From: 34-65-8 sp964516135 | GTDB taxonomy: Bacteria; Pseudomonadota; Alphaproteobacteria; Sphingomonadales; Sphingomonadaceae | NCBI GenBank assembly: GCA_964516135.1 | Contig: CAZEWN010000032.1 | Location: forward strand, 1-16,228 | Direction of reading: 5' to 3' | DNA: 16,228 nt | Shown: piece by piece, positions 9,640-16,228 of the stretch | Layout: each line of letters starts with the position of its first letter | Position numbering within the stretch: the stretch's first letter is position 1 | Notes under the pieces: model-generated | The model's database searches: none | Told to the model about the DNA's origin: nothing | What the model saw: only the letters and a program-made list of their open reading frames with translations | Made by a program: the position numbers and the translations under genes

Positions 9640-10965
9640 ATGCGGATACTCCTTTCGTTGGCCGCCGTGCTTGCCGCGCCCGCCGTGGCGCAGGACGAGG
9701 GCCATTGCGCGATCACAGCGTTTGGCGCGATTGCCGACGATGGCGCGGACGATTCCGCCGCGCTCCAGCGCGCGCTCGACGAATGCGCGCCGCAGGGGCG
9801 GCAGGTGCGCGTCCCGCCCGGCCGGTTCGACGTCGGTCATATCCGCCTGCCCTCGGGCGCGGACCTGCACCTTGCCGGGGGCGCGCGGCTGGTTGCCTCG
9901 CTGAACCTCGCCGACTATCCGCCGCTACCCGCGATCGGCGGCCACCGTGCGTGGATCTACGGCGAGGGCGTGGAGAACGTTTCCATCTCGGGCCTTGGCA
10001 CGTTCGATGGGCAGGCCGCGCCCGTCTATCGCATGATGGACGAACTGATTGCCCGCGACCGCAACGACCCGCGCGCCGACCAGCGCGTCCGGTTCGGCAT
10101 CCTCCTCAACCGCTGTCGCAACGCGCGCATTCGCGACGTCAGCGTGATTGATACGCAAATGTACCTGGTGAACATCCGCCAGTGCAATGACGTGGTGCTC
10201 GACGGGATCACGCTGACCGCGCCGGCCGACAGCCACAACACCGATGGCCTCCAGATTGACGATTCGCACGATGTCCGCGTCACGAATTGCCGCATCGCGG
10301 TGGGCGACGACGCGATCGTCACCAAGGCGCGCGAGCGCGGGGTCGAGAGACTGCTGGTGAACAACTGCACGATCGCGTCGGACGACGGCGCGATCAAGTT
10401 CGGCACGGCATCGCACGCCGCGGTGCGCGACAGCCAGTTTTCGAACATCGTCATCACCGATAGCCGCTATGGCGTGGCGCTGTTCATGATCCACGGCGGG
10501 GAATACGTGAATAACCGCTTCAGCAACATCCAGATCGCGACCGGCGGGCGCCATCCGCGCCACTATCCGATTTTCGTCGATGTCGACGACCGAATGCGCG
10601 CCGGGCCCGACCAGCGCGTCGGTACGATCGACGGGCTCAGCTTCAGCGGCATCGACATTCGCAGCAAAGGCAACGTGCTGATCGCCGGGCACCCCGCCGC
10701 ACCGATCCGCAATCTGTCGCTGACGGATGTGCGGATCGTAACCGAGGAAGGGCAGCCGATCGGACCCAACGACGCCAAGCCGCGCGGCAACCGCCGCTTC
10801 AATCCCGTGCCGGGCTCGCCCGATTTGGCGCCGGTCGATGCGAGCTTGGTGATCGGCCACGCGGACGGGGTGACGCTCGACAATGTGACCGTGCGCGGCG
10901 GGGCCGGACGGCCCGACGTTCATTTCGAAGCGGTCGGGAATGCGCGCGGCGCGGTAAACGACTAG
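9640..10965 (+). CDS. Secreted GH28-like beta-helix protein
   Basis: A 441-residue family 28-type protein with a Sec signal peptide: a short basic start, a hydrophobic core and A-V-A before Q18, predicting cleavage after residue 17. A pectate-lyase-type beta-helix start (F-G-A, 28-30, then a D-D-S-A-A-L-Q helix) leads into repeated N-x-x-I/V coils. The conserved GH28 acids are N-T-D-G (200-203) and G-D-D-A (222-225). After these it diverges: the position of G-H-G is K-F-G-T (253-256) in I-A-S-D-D-G-A-I-K-F-G-T, and no R-I-K is found where expected (about 276-284). It could be a glycosidase of different specificity or an inactive binder. It is transcribed divergently from exuT with 95 bases between. 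A GAGG lies eight bases before the ATG. Its stop overlaps that of the enolase-family gene within a shared CTAG. Family confident; activity uncertain. Confidence 0.82.
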   Translation: MRILLSLAAVLAAPAVAQDEGHCAITAFGAIADDGADDSAALQRALDECAPQGRQVRVPPGRFDVGHIRLPSGADLHLAGGARLVASLNLADYPPLPAIGGHRAWIYGEGVENVSISGLGTFDGQAAPVYRMMDELIARDRNDPRADQRVRFGILLNRCRNARIRDVSVIDTQMYLVNIRQCNDVVLDGITLTAPADSHNTDGLQIDDSHDVRVTNCRIAVGDDAIVTKARERGVERLLVNNCTIASDDGAIKFGTASHAAVRDSQFSNIVITDSRYGVALFMIHGGEYVNNRFSNIQIATGGRHPRHYPIFVDVDDRMRAGPDQRVGTIDGLSFSGIDIRSKGNVLIAGHPAAPIRNLSLTDVRIVTEEGQPIGPNDAKPRGNRRFNPVPGSPDLAPVDASLVIGHADGVTLDNVTVRGGAGRPDVHFEAVGNARGAVND

Positions 10966-12158
10966 CTGGCGTCAGCCCGGATCGCCGCCTCGTTGGGCTC
11001 CAGCCCCAAGCCCGGTGTATCGGGCACGGTGAACACGCCGTTTTCGGGCAGTATCCGGTTGTCGAAATACTTCCACAGTTCCGCCAGCCGGACCCGCCCG
11101 GGATGCTCCTGCACGCGGCTCGCCGTCTCCGCCCACGCCACGAAATGGGCGTGCGCGGCCGATAGCAGCGTGGGCCGTGCGTTGTGGACCGAAATCGGTT
11201 TGTCGCGCAGATAAGCCAGTGCCGCCACCTGCCGTGCCGGCGTCAGGCCGGAGAGTTTGGAGACGTCGGGATTGAGGAGATCGGGCCGCCCGTGGTCGAT
11301 CAGGTCGCGGAACGCGAAGGGGGTATATTCATGCTCCCCGCCCGCGATGGTGATGTCGAGCGCGGCGGACACCTCCGCCATGCTGGCATAGTGGTGCATC
11401 GCGGTTGGTTCCTCGAAAACCGAGACGCCCAGCTCGCCATGAAGCGCGCGGCCGACCTCGATCGCGCGGGCGGCCCGATAGCCGTTGTTGGCATCGACAT
11501 AGAGCGGCACATCATCACCGATCGCGCGGCGCACGGCGCGCGCGGTAGGCAGGGTGGGATCGTCGGCGGGATCGGCGTTCTCCTCGCGGATCGCCATCCG
11601 GACCTTGACCGCCTTGAACCCTTCTTCGACCATCTCCGCGGCGCGGCGAGCCGCTTCGGCGGGTGTCATGTAACGGCCCGAGCCCAAGTCCCGGCTGAAC
11701 GAGCCATAGACAGGGAAACTGCTGCGATGCCTGCCGCCCAGCAACGCCCAGACGGGCAGCCCGAGCAGCCGCCCGCGCAAATCCCACAGCGCACAGTCGA
11801 CCCCGCCCAGCGCCTGGCTGGCAAGCCCGCCAGGGCCAAGCTCGTCGGTCTCGTAATATGCCCTGGCCCACAGCCCGTCGCCGTCGAACGGGTCGGCACC
11901 TTCGTAGATGGCCGCCAGTTCGCTGCGGATGAGTTCAGCGACAAGCCGCCCGCCCGAATGTCCCGCTTCGCCCCAGCCCACGGTGCCATCGTCGGCGGTG
12001 ATCTTGACGAAGTTCGCGCGGCGCACGGCAAACGCCTCGACCTTGGCGATCCTTGCCCGGTCGGTGTTCTGCGCGAGGAGCGGGAGGGGCGCTGCTAGCG
12101 CCAGAACCCCCATGCCCATGCCGGCGAGCATGGCGCGGCGGTCAAGTTTCGAGGCCAT
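10962..12158 (-). CDS. Exported enolase-superfamily protein (mandelate racemase/sugar-acid dehydratase-like)
   Basis: A 398-residue protein of the mandelate racemase/muconate lactonising group. The capping domain occupies about 36-140 and the barrel follows. Metal ligands are D222 (V-D-A-N-N-G-Y), E249 (F-E-E-P) and E275 (A-G-G-E-H-E). A His-Asp catalytic pair is likely H325 (V-H-N-A-R-P) with D298 (N-P-D-V-S-K). The lysine motif reads K185-V-R187 rather than K-x-K. Relatives dehydrate or racemise sugar acids such as galactonate, gluconate and tartrate. Unusually, it begins with a twin-arginine signal: L-D-R-R-A-M-L-A-G, a hydrophobic run and L-L-A-Q near 27-30. The ATG at 12158 has AAGGAC just upstream and overlaps the transporter gene by 17 bases. 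It is the last gene of the kdgK operon. The substrate cannot be named; a sugar acid derived from uronates is the natural guess. Confidence 0.85.
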   Translation of the reverse strand: MASKLDRRAMLAGMGMGVLALAAPLPLLAQNTDRARIAKVEAFAVRRANFVKITADDGTVGWGEAGHSGGRLVAELIRSELAAIYEGADPFDGDGLWARAYYETDELGPGGLASQALGGVDCALWDLRGRLLGLPVWALLGGRHRSSFPVYGSFSRDLGSGRYMTPAEAARRAAEMVEEGFKAVKVRMAIREENADPADDPTLPTARAVRRAIGDDVPLYVDANNGYRAARAIEVGRALHGELGVSVFEEPTAMHHYASMAEVSAALDITIAGGEHEYTPFAFRDLIDHGRPDLLNPDVSKLSGLTPARQVAALAYLRDKPISVHNARPTLLSAAHAHFVAWAETASRVQEHPGRVRLAELWKYFDNRILPENGVFTVPDTPGLGLEPNEAAIRADAS

Positions 12159-13512
12159 AACGTCCTTCCACCAGTTCGCGGTGCATCTTGCGGTCGAGCT
12201 TGTAGCCCCAGATCAGCCAGGCCGAGAGCGCCACTCCGATCAGCGGGATCACCGCCATGATCGCTTTGAGGCCGAGCAGCGTCTCCTCGCTTTGCGCGGC
12301 ATTGGGTTCATAGCCGATCCACACCAGCAGTACGCCGAGCAGCGCCCCGTTGAGACCCAGCGCAAGCTGTTTGGCGAACGAGGCAATGCCGAACACCTTG
12401 CCGTCGTGGCGTTGCCCGGTTTTCCACGCGTTGTATTCGACCGTGTCTGGCAGCATCGCCCAGAACAATACCTGGTAGGCGATGTTGGCGGCGGAAATCA
12501 CCGCGATCAGGGCGCTGGCCACGATCGGATCGCGCGAGGTGCTGAAGAAGAACAGCGTGAAGCCGAACGCGCTCAGCACATTGGCGGCGAGCCAGGTGGT
12601 GCGCTTGCTGGTGCGCCGCGCAACCCAGGCCCAGAAGGGGGCGAAGGCAAGGTTGATGACCAACGCGAATGGCACGATCCGGGGGACCAGGTCGGGCCGC
12701 TCGAGATAGTAGGTGACGTAGTAGACCAGGCACTTGTTGGTCATCGTGAAGGCGAGGCTGGAAACGATGATGCAGGCGAAGATGCGCACCAGCGGCCCGT
12801 TTGCCATCGCCATCCGCACCGTATCGCGGAAATCCTCCACACTCGCGGCAACCGAGAAACCGCGCGGGTTTGCCTCGCGCAGCCGTTCGGGCTCGCTTGT
12901 CGTCGCAAAGGTAAGCCAGAAAAACGGCAGGCTGATGAGGCCAGTCAGGCCCGCCGCCAGCACATAGGTGGTCGACTGCGCCTCGTCGCCCAGCCGCATT
13001 ACCAGTTGCGGCATGACGAAAGTGACGAAGGCGCCGCCGGAAAAGGCGAAGAACATCCGCCATCCGGCCATGCTCGAACGCTCGTCTGCATCCTGCGAGA
13101 TGCGTGCGGAAAGCGAGCTGTAGGGAATGGAAACGAGCGAATAGGCGGTGCGCAGGAAGACCTGGCTGAGCAGGGCATAGAGGAACAATCCGCCCTGGTC
13201 CCAGTCGGGCGTCAGGAAGGCGACCATGAACGAGACGACCAGCACCGGCGAGGCGAAGATCAGGTAGGGGCGGTACGATCCCCAGCGGCTGCGCGTCCGG
13301 TCGGCAATCGCGCCGATCACGGTATCCGCGAACCCGTCCCACAGACTGGCGATCAGGAACACCGTTCCCGCCAGCGCCGGGTCGAGCCCGAGCACGTCGG
13401 TGTAGAACGGCAACAGCAGCAGGTTCAGCGTCTGCCAGAAGATGTTGAAGCCGAAATCGCCGGCGGCCCAGCCGAGCATTCCCTTGCGGGACAGGGGCCG
13501 GATCTCGCTCAT
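12142..13512 (-). CDS. GPH-family sugar/glucuronide:cation symporter (UidB/MelB-like)
   Basis: A 456-residue inner-membrane carrier of the glycoside-pentoside-hexuronide family with about 12 hydrophobic segments. The MelB-type cation site is intact: D59 and D63 in W-D-G-F-A-D, followed by A-D-R-T-R-S-R-W-G (70-78), the GPH signature loop. The second half has W-A-M-L-P-D-T-V-E-Y near 350-360, matching the conserved P-x-x-x-E-Y region of the family. It sits directly after the beta-glucuronidase gene, the same partnership as uidA-uidB in E. coli, so glucuronides or short oligouronides are the likely cargo. The start is ATG at 13512, overlapping the glucuronidase stop as ATGA. A start five codons upstream is possible but lies inside that gene. 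Substrate is inferred from context, since GPH proteins vary widely. Confidence 0.87.
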   Translation of the reverse strand: MSEIRPLSRKGMLGWAAGDFGFNIFWQTLNLLLLPFYTDVLGLDPALAGTVFLIASLWDGFADTVIGAIADRTRSRWGSYRPYLIFASPVLVVSFMVAFLTPDWDQGGLFLYALLSQVFLRTAYSLVSIPYSSLSARISQDADERSSMAGWRMFFAFSGGAFVTFVMPQLVMRLGDEAQSTTYVLAAGLTGLISLPFFWLTFATTSEPERLREANPRGFSVAASVEDFRDTVRMAMANGPLVRIFACIIVSSLAFTMTNKCLVYYVTYYLERPDLVPRIVPFALVINLAFAPFWAWVARRTSKRTTWLAANVLSAFGFTLFFFSTSRDPIVASALIAVISAANIAYQVLFWAMLPDTVEYNAWKTGQRHDGKVFGIASFAKQLALGLNGALLGVLLVWIGYEPNAAQSEETLLGLKAIMAVIPLIGVALSAWLIWGYKLDRKMHRELVEGRYGLET

Positions 13513-15263
13513 TCCTGACCTTTCCAAAGTCGCCTGAGCGCCCAGGCGGCCATCTTCGGCTCGCGGGTGCGGGTGAACACGCCCTTGAGGTTATGGACCA
13601 CGCGGCGGCCATGCTGCGCGGTGCGGAAATCGGCGAAGTTCCACACGTGCCCGCCCGCCAGCGCCGGATGCCGCTCGATCTCGGCCCAGTAGGCCGCGAT
13701 CAGGCGCTGCTGGTATTCCTCGGTGAAAAGCTGATCATACGTCGCATGCTGACCTGCCAGTGCATCGGCGCCGAATTCGAGCAGGACGATCGGCTTGCCA
13801 TGCGCCGCGACCTCATCGAAATCGGCCCGCAGCGCCGCGACCCCGGCCTCGATCTGGCCAGGGCTGGAATACCAACCGTGGTAACGGTTCATGCCCAGGA
13901 AATCGGATTCATCAAACGCAGGATCGTCGTTCCCGGCATAGCCGACATTGGCATGCGTCATCAGCCGGGTCGAATCCAGCGCACGCGCGTGGGCGAACAA
14001 CTCGCGCCAGTATGGGGCGGATTTTTCGCGATAAGCCGGCTCTGCCAGATAGCCCGGCTCGTTCGCCAGCGACCAAGCGATCACGCAGGTCCGGTTGGCG
14101 TCGCGATCAATGAGTTCGCCGACGGCGCGCTTGTGATTGGCCATGGTTGCATCATTTGTGCGGCGGAAATCGAGGTTGATCGAGAACACCTCGTCGATCA
14201 CCAGCACCCCGAACTCGTCCGCCAGGTCGAGGAACTCCTCGCTATACGGATAGTGCGAGGTGCGGACCGAATTGGCCCCGATCCAGCGCAGCAGGTGGAA
14301 GTCCTTGACCAGCTGCGGCAGGTTGAGTCCGCGCCCGTGGAGCGGCGATTCCTCGTGCTTGCCGAACCCCTTGAGCTGGATCGGCGCGCCGTTGAGATGC
14401 AACTCGGCGCCCGCTACGGCGAACGTGCGTAGCCCGATCCGCTGGCTGGCGGCATCAATCGTCGCGCCGTTCGCATCAAGCAATTCGATCTCGAGGCGGT
14501 AAAGGTGCGGATCGTCCGGTGACCACGGGCGCGGCGATGGGGGTTCCAGCCGCAACGCGGCGCGACCTTCGTGGATGGCGGCAGTCACTTCGATTGCGTC
14601 TTCACCCCGACCCAGCCGCGCGACCACGCTCGCCCCCGCCGCCGTCTCCACCGACAGCGATACGCCGGCGAGATCGGAGCCTGCGCGCCAACGGGTCAGC
14701 CCCAGCACCGGGCGTTCGACAAGATGTACCGGCCGGTTGATCCCGCCGTAGGGAAAGAAATCGAACCGCACCGCAGGCAGGTATTCGTCGCGCGGGCGGC
14801 GCTCTTGAGAATATGTCGCCTGGGTAATGCCCTGAGTGGCCTCGTCCGCGCGCAGCTGCGCCTCGACCCGCACGACCAGGCGCGCATTGCGACCAGCTGC
14901 CAGGTGCCGCGGGATCGGCAATTCGAAGGGCAGCATGGGCGCGCTGCTCTGGCCCAGGCGTTCCCCGTCGAGCCATGCCTCGGCATAGAAATCGACCGAA
15001 CCAAACCGTAAGACAAGCTCGCGGTCAGGGGCGACCGTGGGCAGGAACACCTCGATCTCGAACCAGCCCGCGCCCATGAAATTCATATGACCGGTCTCGG
15101 CCAATTGTTCGTTCCAGCTTCCCGGCACGGCGATCGGGAGCGCCTCTGCGGCGGGAATGCCCTGTTGCCATTGACAGGGCGTTTCCGTGCGCTCGAACGC
15201 CACACGCCAGATGCCTGACAGGTCGGTCGCGCGCCGGTGCGCGTTGCTTTGGGGACGGATCAC
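13509..15263 (-). CDS. uidA: Beta-glucuronidase, glycoside hydrolase family 2
   Basis: A 584-residue GH2 enzyme that releases glucuronate from beta-glucuronides (E. coli UidA is 603). Domain order is sugar-binding jelly roll (about 12-185), immunoglobulin-like domain (about 186-285) and catalytic barrel (about 286-584). The acid/base is E402 in N-E-P (401-403) and the nucleophile is E496 in L-E-F-G. N-R-Y-H-G-W-Y (459-465) and W-N-F-A-D-F (541-546) match E. coli closely. The N-x-K pair N558/K560, which grips the uronate carboxylate and separates glucuronidases from galactosidases, is present. The segment between D-E (357-358) and E-L-I (383-385) is about 18 residues shorter than in E. coli, so this is a no-loop-1 type. 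There is no signal peptide, so it acts in the cytoplasm. The start is GTG at 15263, overlapping the kdgK stop as GTGA; earlier starts would lie deep in kdgK and add non-family sequence. Confidence 0.93.
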   Translation of the reverse strand: MIRPQSNAHRRATDLSGIWRVAFERTETPCQWQQGIPAAEALPIAVPGSWNEQLAETGHMNFMGAGWFEIEVFLPTVAPDRELVLRFGSVDFYAEAWLDGERLGQSSAPMLPFELPIPRHLAAGRNARLVVRVEAQLRADEATQGITQATYSQERRPRDEYLPAVRFDFFPYGGINRPVHLVERPVLGLTRWRAGSDLAGVSLSVETAAGASVVARLGRGEDAIEVTAAIHEGRAALRLEPPSPRPWSPDDPHLYRLEIELLDANGATIDAASQRIGLRTFAVAGAELHLNGAPIQLKGFGKHEESPLHGRGLNLPQLVKDFHLLRWIGANSVRTSHYPYSEEFLDLADEFGVLVIDEVFSINLDFRRTNDATMANHKRAVGELIDRDANRTCVIAWSLANEPGYLAEPAYREKSAPYWRELFAHARALDSTRLMTHANVGYAGNDDPAFDESDFLGMNRYHGWYSSPGQIEAGVAALRADFDEVAAHGKPIVLLEFGADALAGQHATYDQLFTEEYQQRLIAAYWAEIERHPALAGGHVWNFADFRTAQHGRRVVHNLKGVFTRTREPKMAAWALRRLWKGQE

Positions 15264-16177
15264 GCCGCCATGGCTCCGCGCGGAATGATTGCGCCAGGAT
15301 GCATGATCACCTCGGCGGCCAGGCGGTTTCCGGCGAAGGCAGCCTCGACCGGGTTGGCGCCCTCGCGCAGCGCGCACAGGAATGCGGCATTGAAGGAATC
15401 GCCCGCGCCCGTCGTGTCGCGAGCGCTTCGCGGCGTCTCGCTCGGGACCGGGGTGATTCCGCCCGGATAGGAAACGATCGCGCCGCGTTCGCCCATCTTG
15501 AGTACCACGATCCCGGCGCCCCAACCGTGCCAGCGCTCAAGGCTCGTTTCGGCGCGCGTGTCACCGAACAAGGCTGCCTCATCCTCGAATGTCGGCATGG
15601 CAATAGTGATCTGGCCAGCCAGCGCCGCGAAGGCCGCGCGCGCCGCTGCGGGATCGCGCCAGCCCCGCTCGCGGTAATTGCCATCGAACGCGACCTCTCC
15701 GCCCTGGGCGCGAACCGCCGCGGTCAGCGCGACGATCCGTTGCCGTTCCGGTTGGCCATAAAGGGATAGCGTGATGCCGGACAGGTATAACAATCCGGCC
15801 CGTGCCGCGCGATCGAGGGCATTGTCGATGCCGGGCAGAGCAAACAGATTGCGCGCCGCCGAATTGTCGCGCCAGTAGGTGAAACTGCGTTCACCGCTGC
15901 TGTCCGTGGTGATGGCGTACAGCCCCGGTCCGTGGGCGGGGTCGGTCAGGATGAGGTCATCGGCCACCCCCTCGCTTGCCAGGAATGCGCGCAGGTTCCC
16001 GCTGAACGGATCGCTTCCGACAGCGGTGAGATAGCTGACGCGGGCGCCTGCCCTGGCGCAATAGATTGCCACGTTGGCCGTATCGCCGGCATAGCCCATG
16101 CGCCAATCGTCGGTGGACCCGGCGCGGCTCAATTCGACCATGCATTCGCCGAAGCACGCGATCTGATCGGAGTCCAT
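15260..16177 (-). CDS. kdgK: 2-keto-3-deoxygluconate kinase (PfkB/ribokinase family)
   Basis: A 305-residue cytoplasmic sugar kinase that phosphorylates 2-keto-3-deoxygluconate to KDPG, the entry of hexuronates into the Entner-Doudoroff pathway. It opens with C-F-G-E-C-M-V-E-L. The substrate region has G-D-T-A-N-V-A (31-37), and Y-W-R-D-N-S-A-A-R (101-109) is a strong KDG-kinase marker for binding the keto-acid. The PfkB signature D-T-T-G-A-G-D-S-F-N (254-263) supplies the anion hole and catalytic D260. The ATG at 16177 is chosen because it overlaps the previous stop as TGATG; a GTG four codons earlier would lie inside that gene. It overlaps the glucuronidase gene by four bases at its end. 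The related substrate 2-keto-3-deoxygalactonate cannot be excluded, but the glucuronidase neighbour favours KDG. Confidence 0.9.
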   Translation of the reverse strand: MDSDQIACFGECMVELSRAGSTDDWRMGYAGDTANVAIYCARAGARVSYLTAVGSDPFSGNLRAFLASEGVADDLILTDPAHGPGLYAITTDSSGERSFTYWRDNSAARNLFALPGIDNALDRAARAGLLYLSGITLSLYGQPERQRIVALTAAVRAQGGEVAFDGNYRERGWRDPAAARAAFAALAGQITIAMPTFEDEAALFGDTRAETSLERWHGWGAGIVVLKMGERGAIVSYPGGITPVPSETPRSARDTTGAGDSFNAAFLCALREGANPVEAAFAGNRLAAEVIMHPGAIIPRGAMAA

Positions 16178-16228
16178 CACCAGTTCCACATGGTGCCGTC
16201 TTCGAGTCTTGCGACGGGCAGTTGTCGT
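16177..16228 (-). CDS. C-terminal end of an unidentified upstream operon gene
   Basis: Only 16 codons and a stop are in the window, ending in D-G-T-M-W-N-W. The TGA shares one base with the kdgK ATG, the same tight coupling used throughout this operon, which is why I take the frame as a real gene end. It is too short to identify. The position immediately before kdgK would suit another uronate-pathway enzyme. Confidence 0.55.
   Translation of the reverse strand, partial: RQLPVARLEDGTMWNW

Noticed and set aside
11908..13518. A 536-codon plus-strand open frame opposite the enolase-family and GPH genes
   Set aside because: Both minus-strand genes carry clear family motifs throughout; the plus-strand frame is low-complexity and has no recognisable domain.
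15264..15524. N-terminal extension of the beta-glucuronidase frame to 15524
   Set aside because: The added residues lie inside kdgK, are Arg/Gly-rich and unlike GH2 proteins. The GTGA overlap start at 15263 gives the expected family length.

Overview
The window is GC-rich, densely coded, and reads as chromosomal DNA of an alphaproteobacterium, most likely a sphingomonad (Sphingomonadaceae/Erythrobacteraceae). This is inferred from the style of the RpoC, GltX and transporter proteins and from the uronate gene set; no rRNA marker is present. Nearly every base between 1 and 16228 lies in or next to a recognisable gene. I see no tRNA, CRISPR array, insertion sequence or attachment site.

Layout. 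(1) 1-3509: the 3' four-fifths of rpoC, closed by a strong intrinsic terminator at 3535-3579. (2) 3617-5457: a small lipoprotein gene, then a full-length glutamyl-tRNA synthetase gene. (3) 5479-5856, minus strand: a short gene that looks like an RraA/HMG-aldolase-family gene with its catalytic centre deleted in frame. (4) 6090-6842: a GntR/FadR-family regulator closely resembling ExuR/UxuR. (5) 6846-9544, minus strand: an ExuT-type hexuronate transporter followed by a Tat-exported lipoprotein of family GH28. (6) 9640-10965, plus strand: a second, divergently transcribed, Sec-exported GH28 protein. (7) 10962-16228, minus strand: a tightly overlapping operon running (unknown partial gene)-kdgK-beta-glucuronidase-GPH transporter-exported enolase-superfamily protein.

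How it works together. Regions 4-7 form a hexuronate utilisation locus. Two extracytoplasmic GH28 proteins would cut galacturonate-containing polymers or oligomers. ExuT would import free hexuronate. The GPH carrier would import glucuronides, which the cytoplasmic GH2 beta-glucuronidase would hydrolyse. KdgK would phosphorylate 2-keto-3-deoxygluconate for the Entner-Doudoroff route. Isomerase, reductase and dehydratase steps (UxaC, UxaB/UxuB, UxaA/UxuA or KduI/KduD) and the aldolase are not visible and may lie beyond the right edge.

The ExuR-like protein is the obvious regulator. FadR-type palindromes lie upstream of its own gene and between exuT and the second GH28 gene, each within the spacer of a candidate promoter. 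The points most worth checking are the Tat-exported enolase-superfamily protein, the GH28 pair lacking the usual GHG histidine, the gutted RraA-like gene, and the operator pair.
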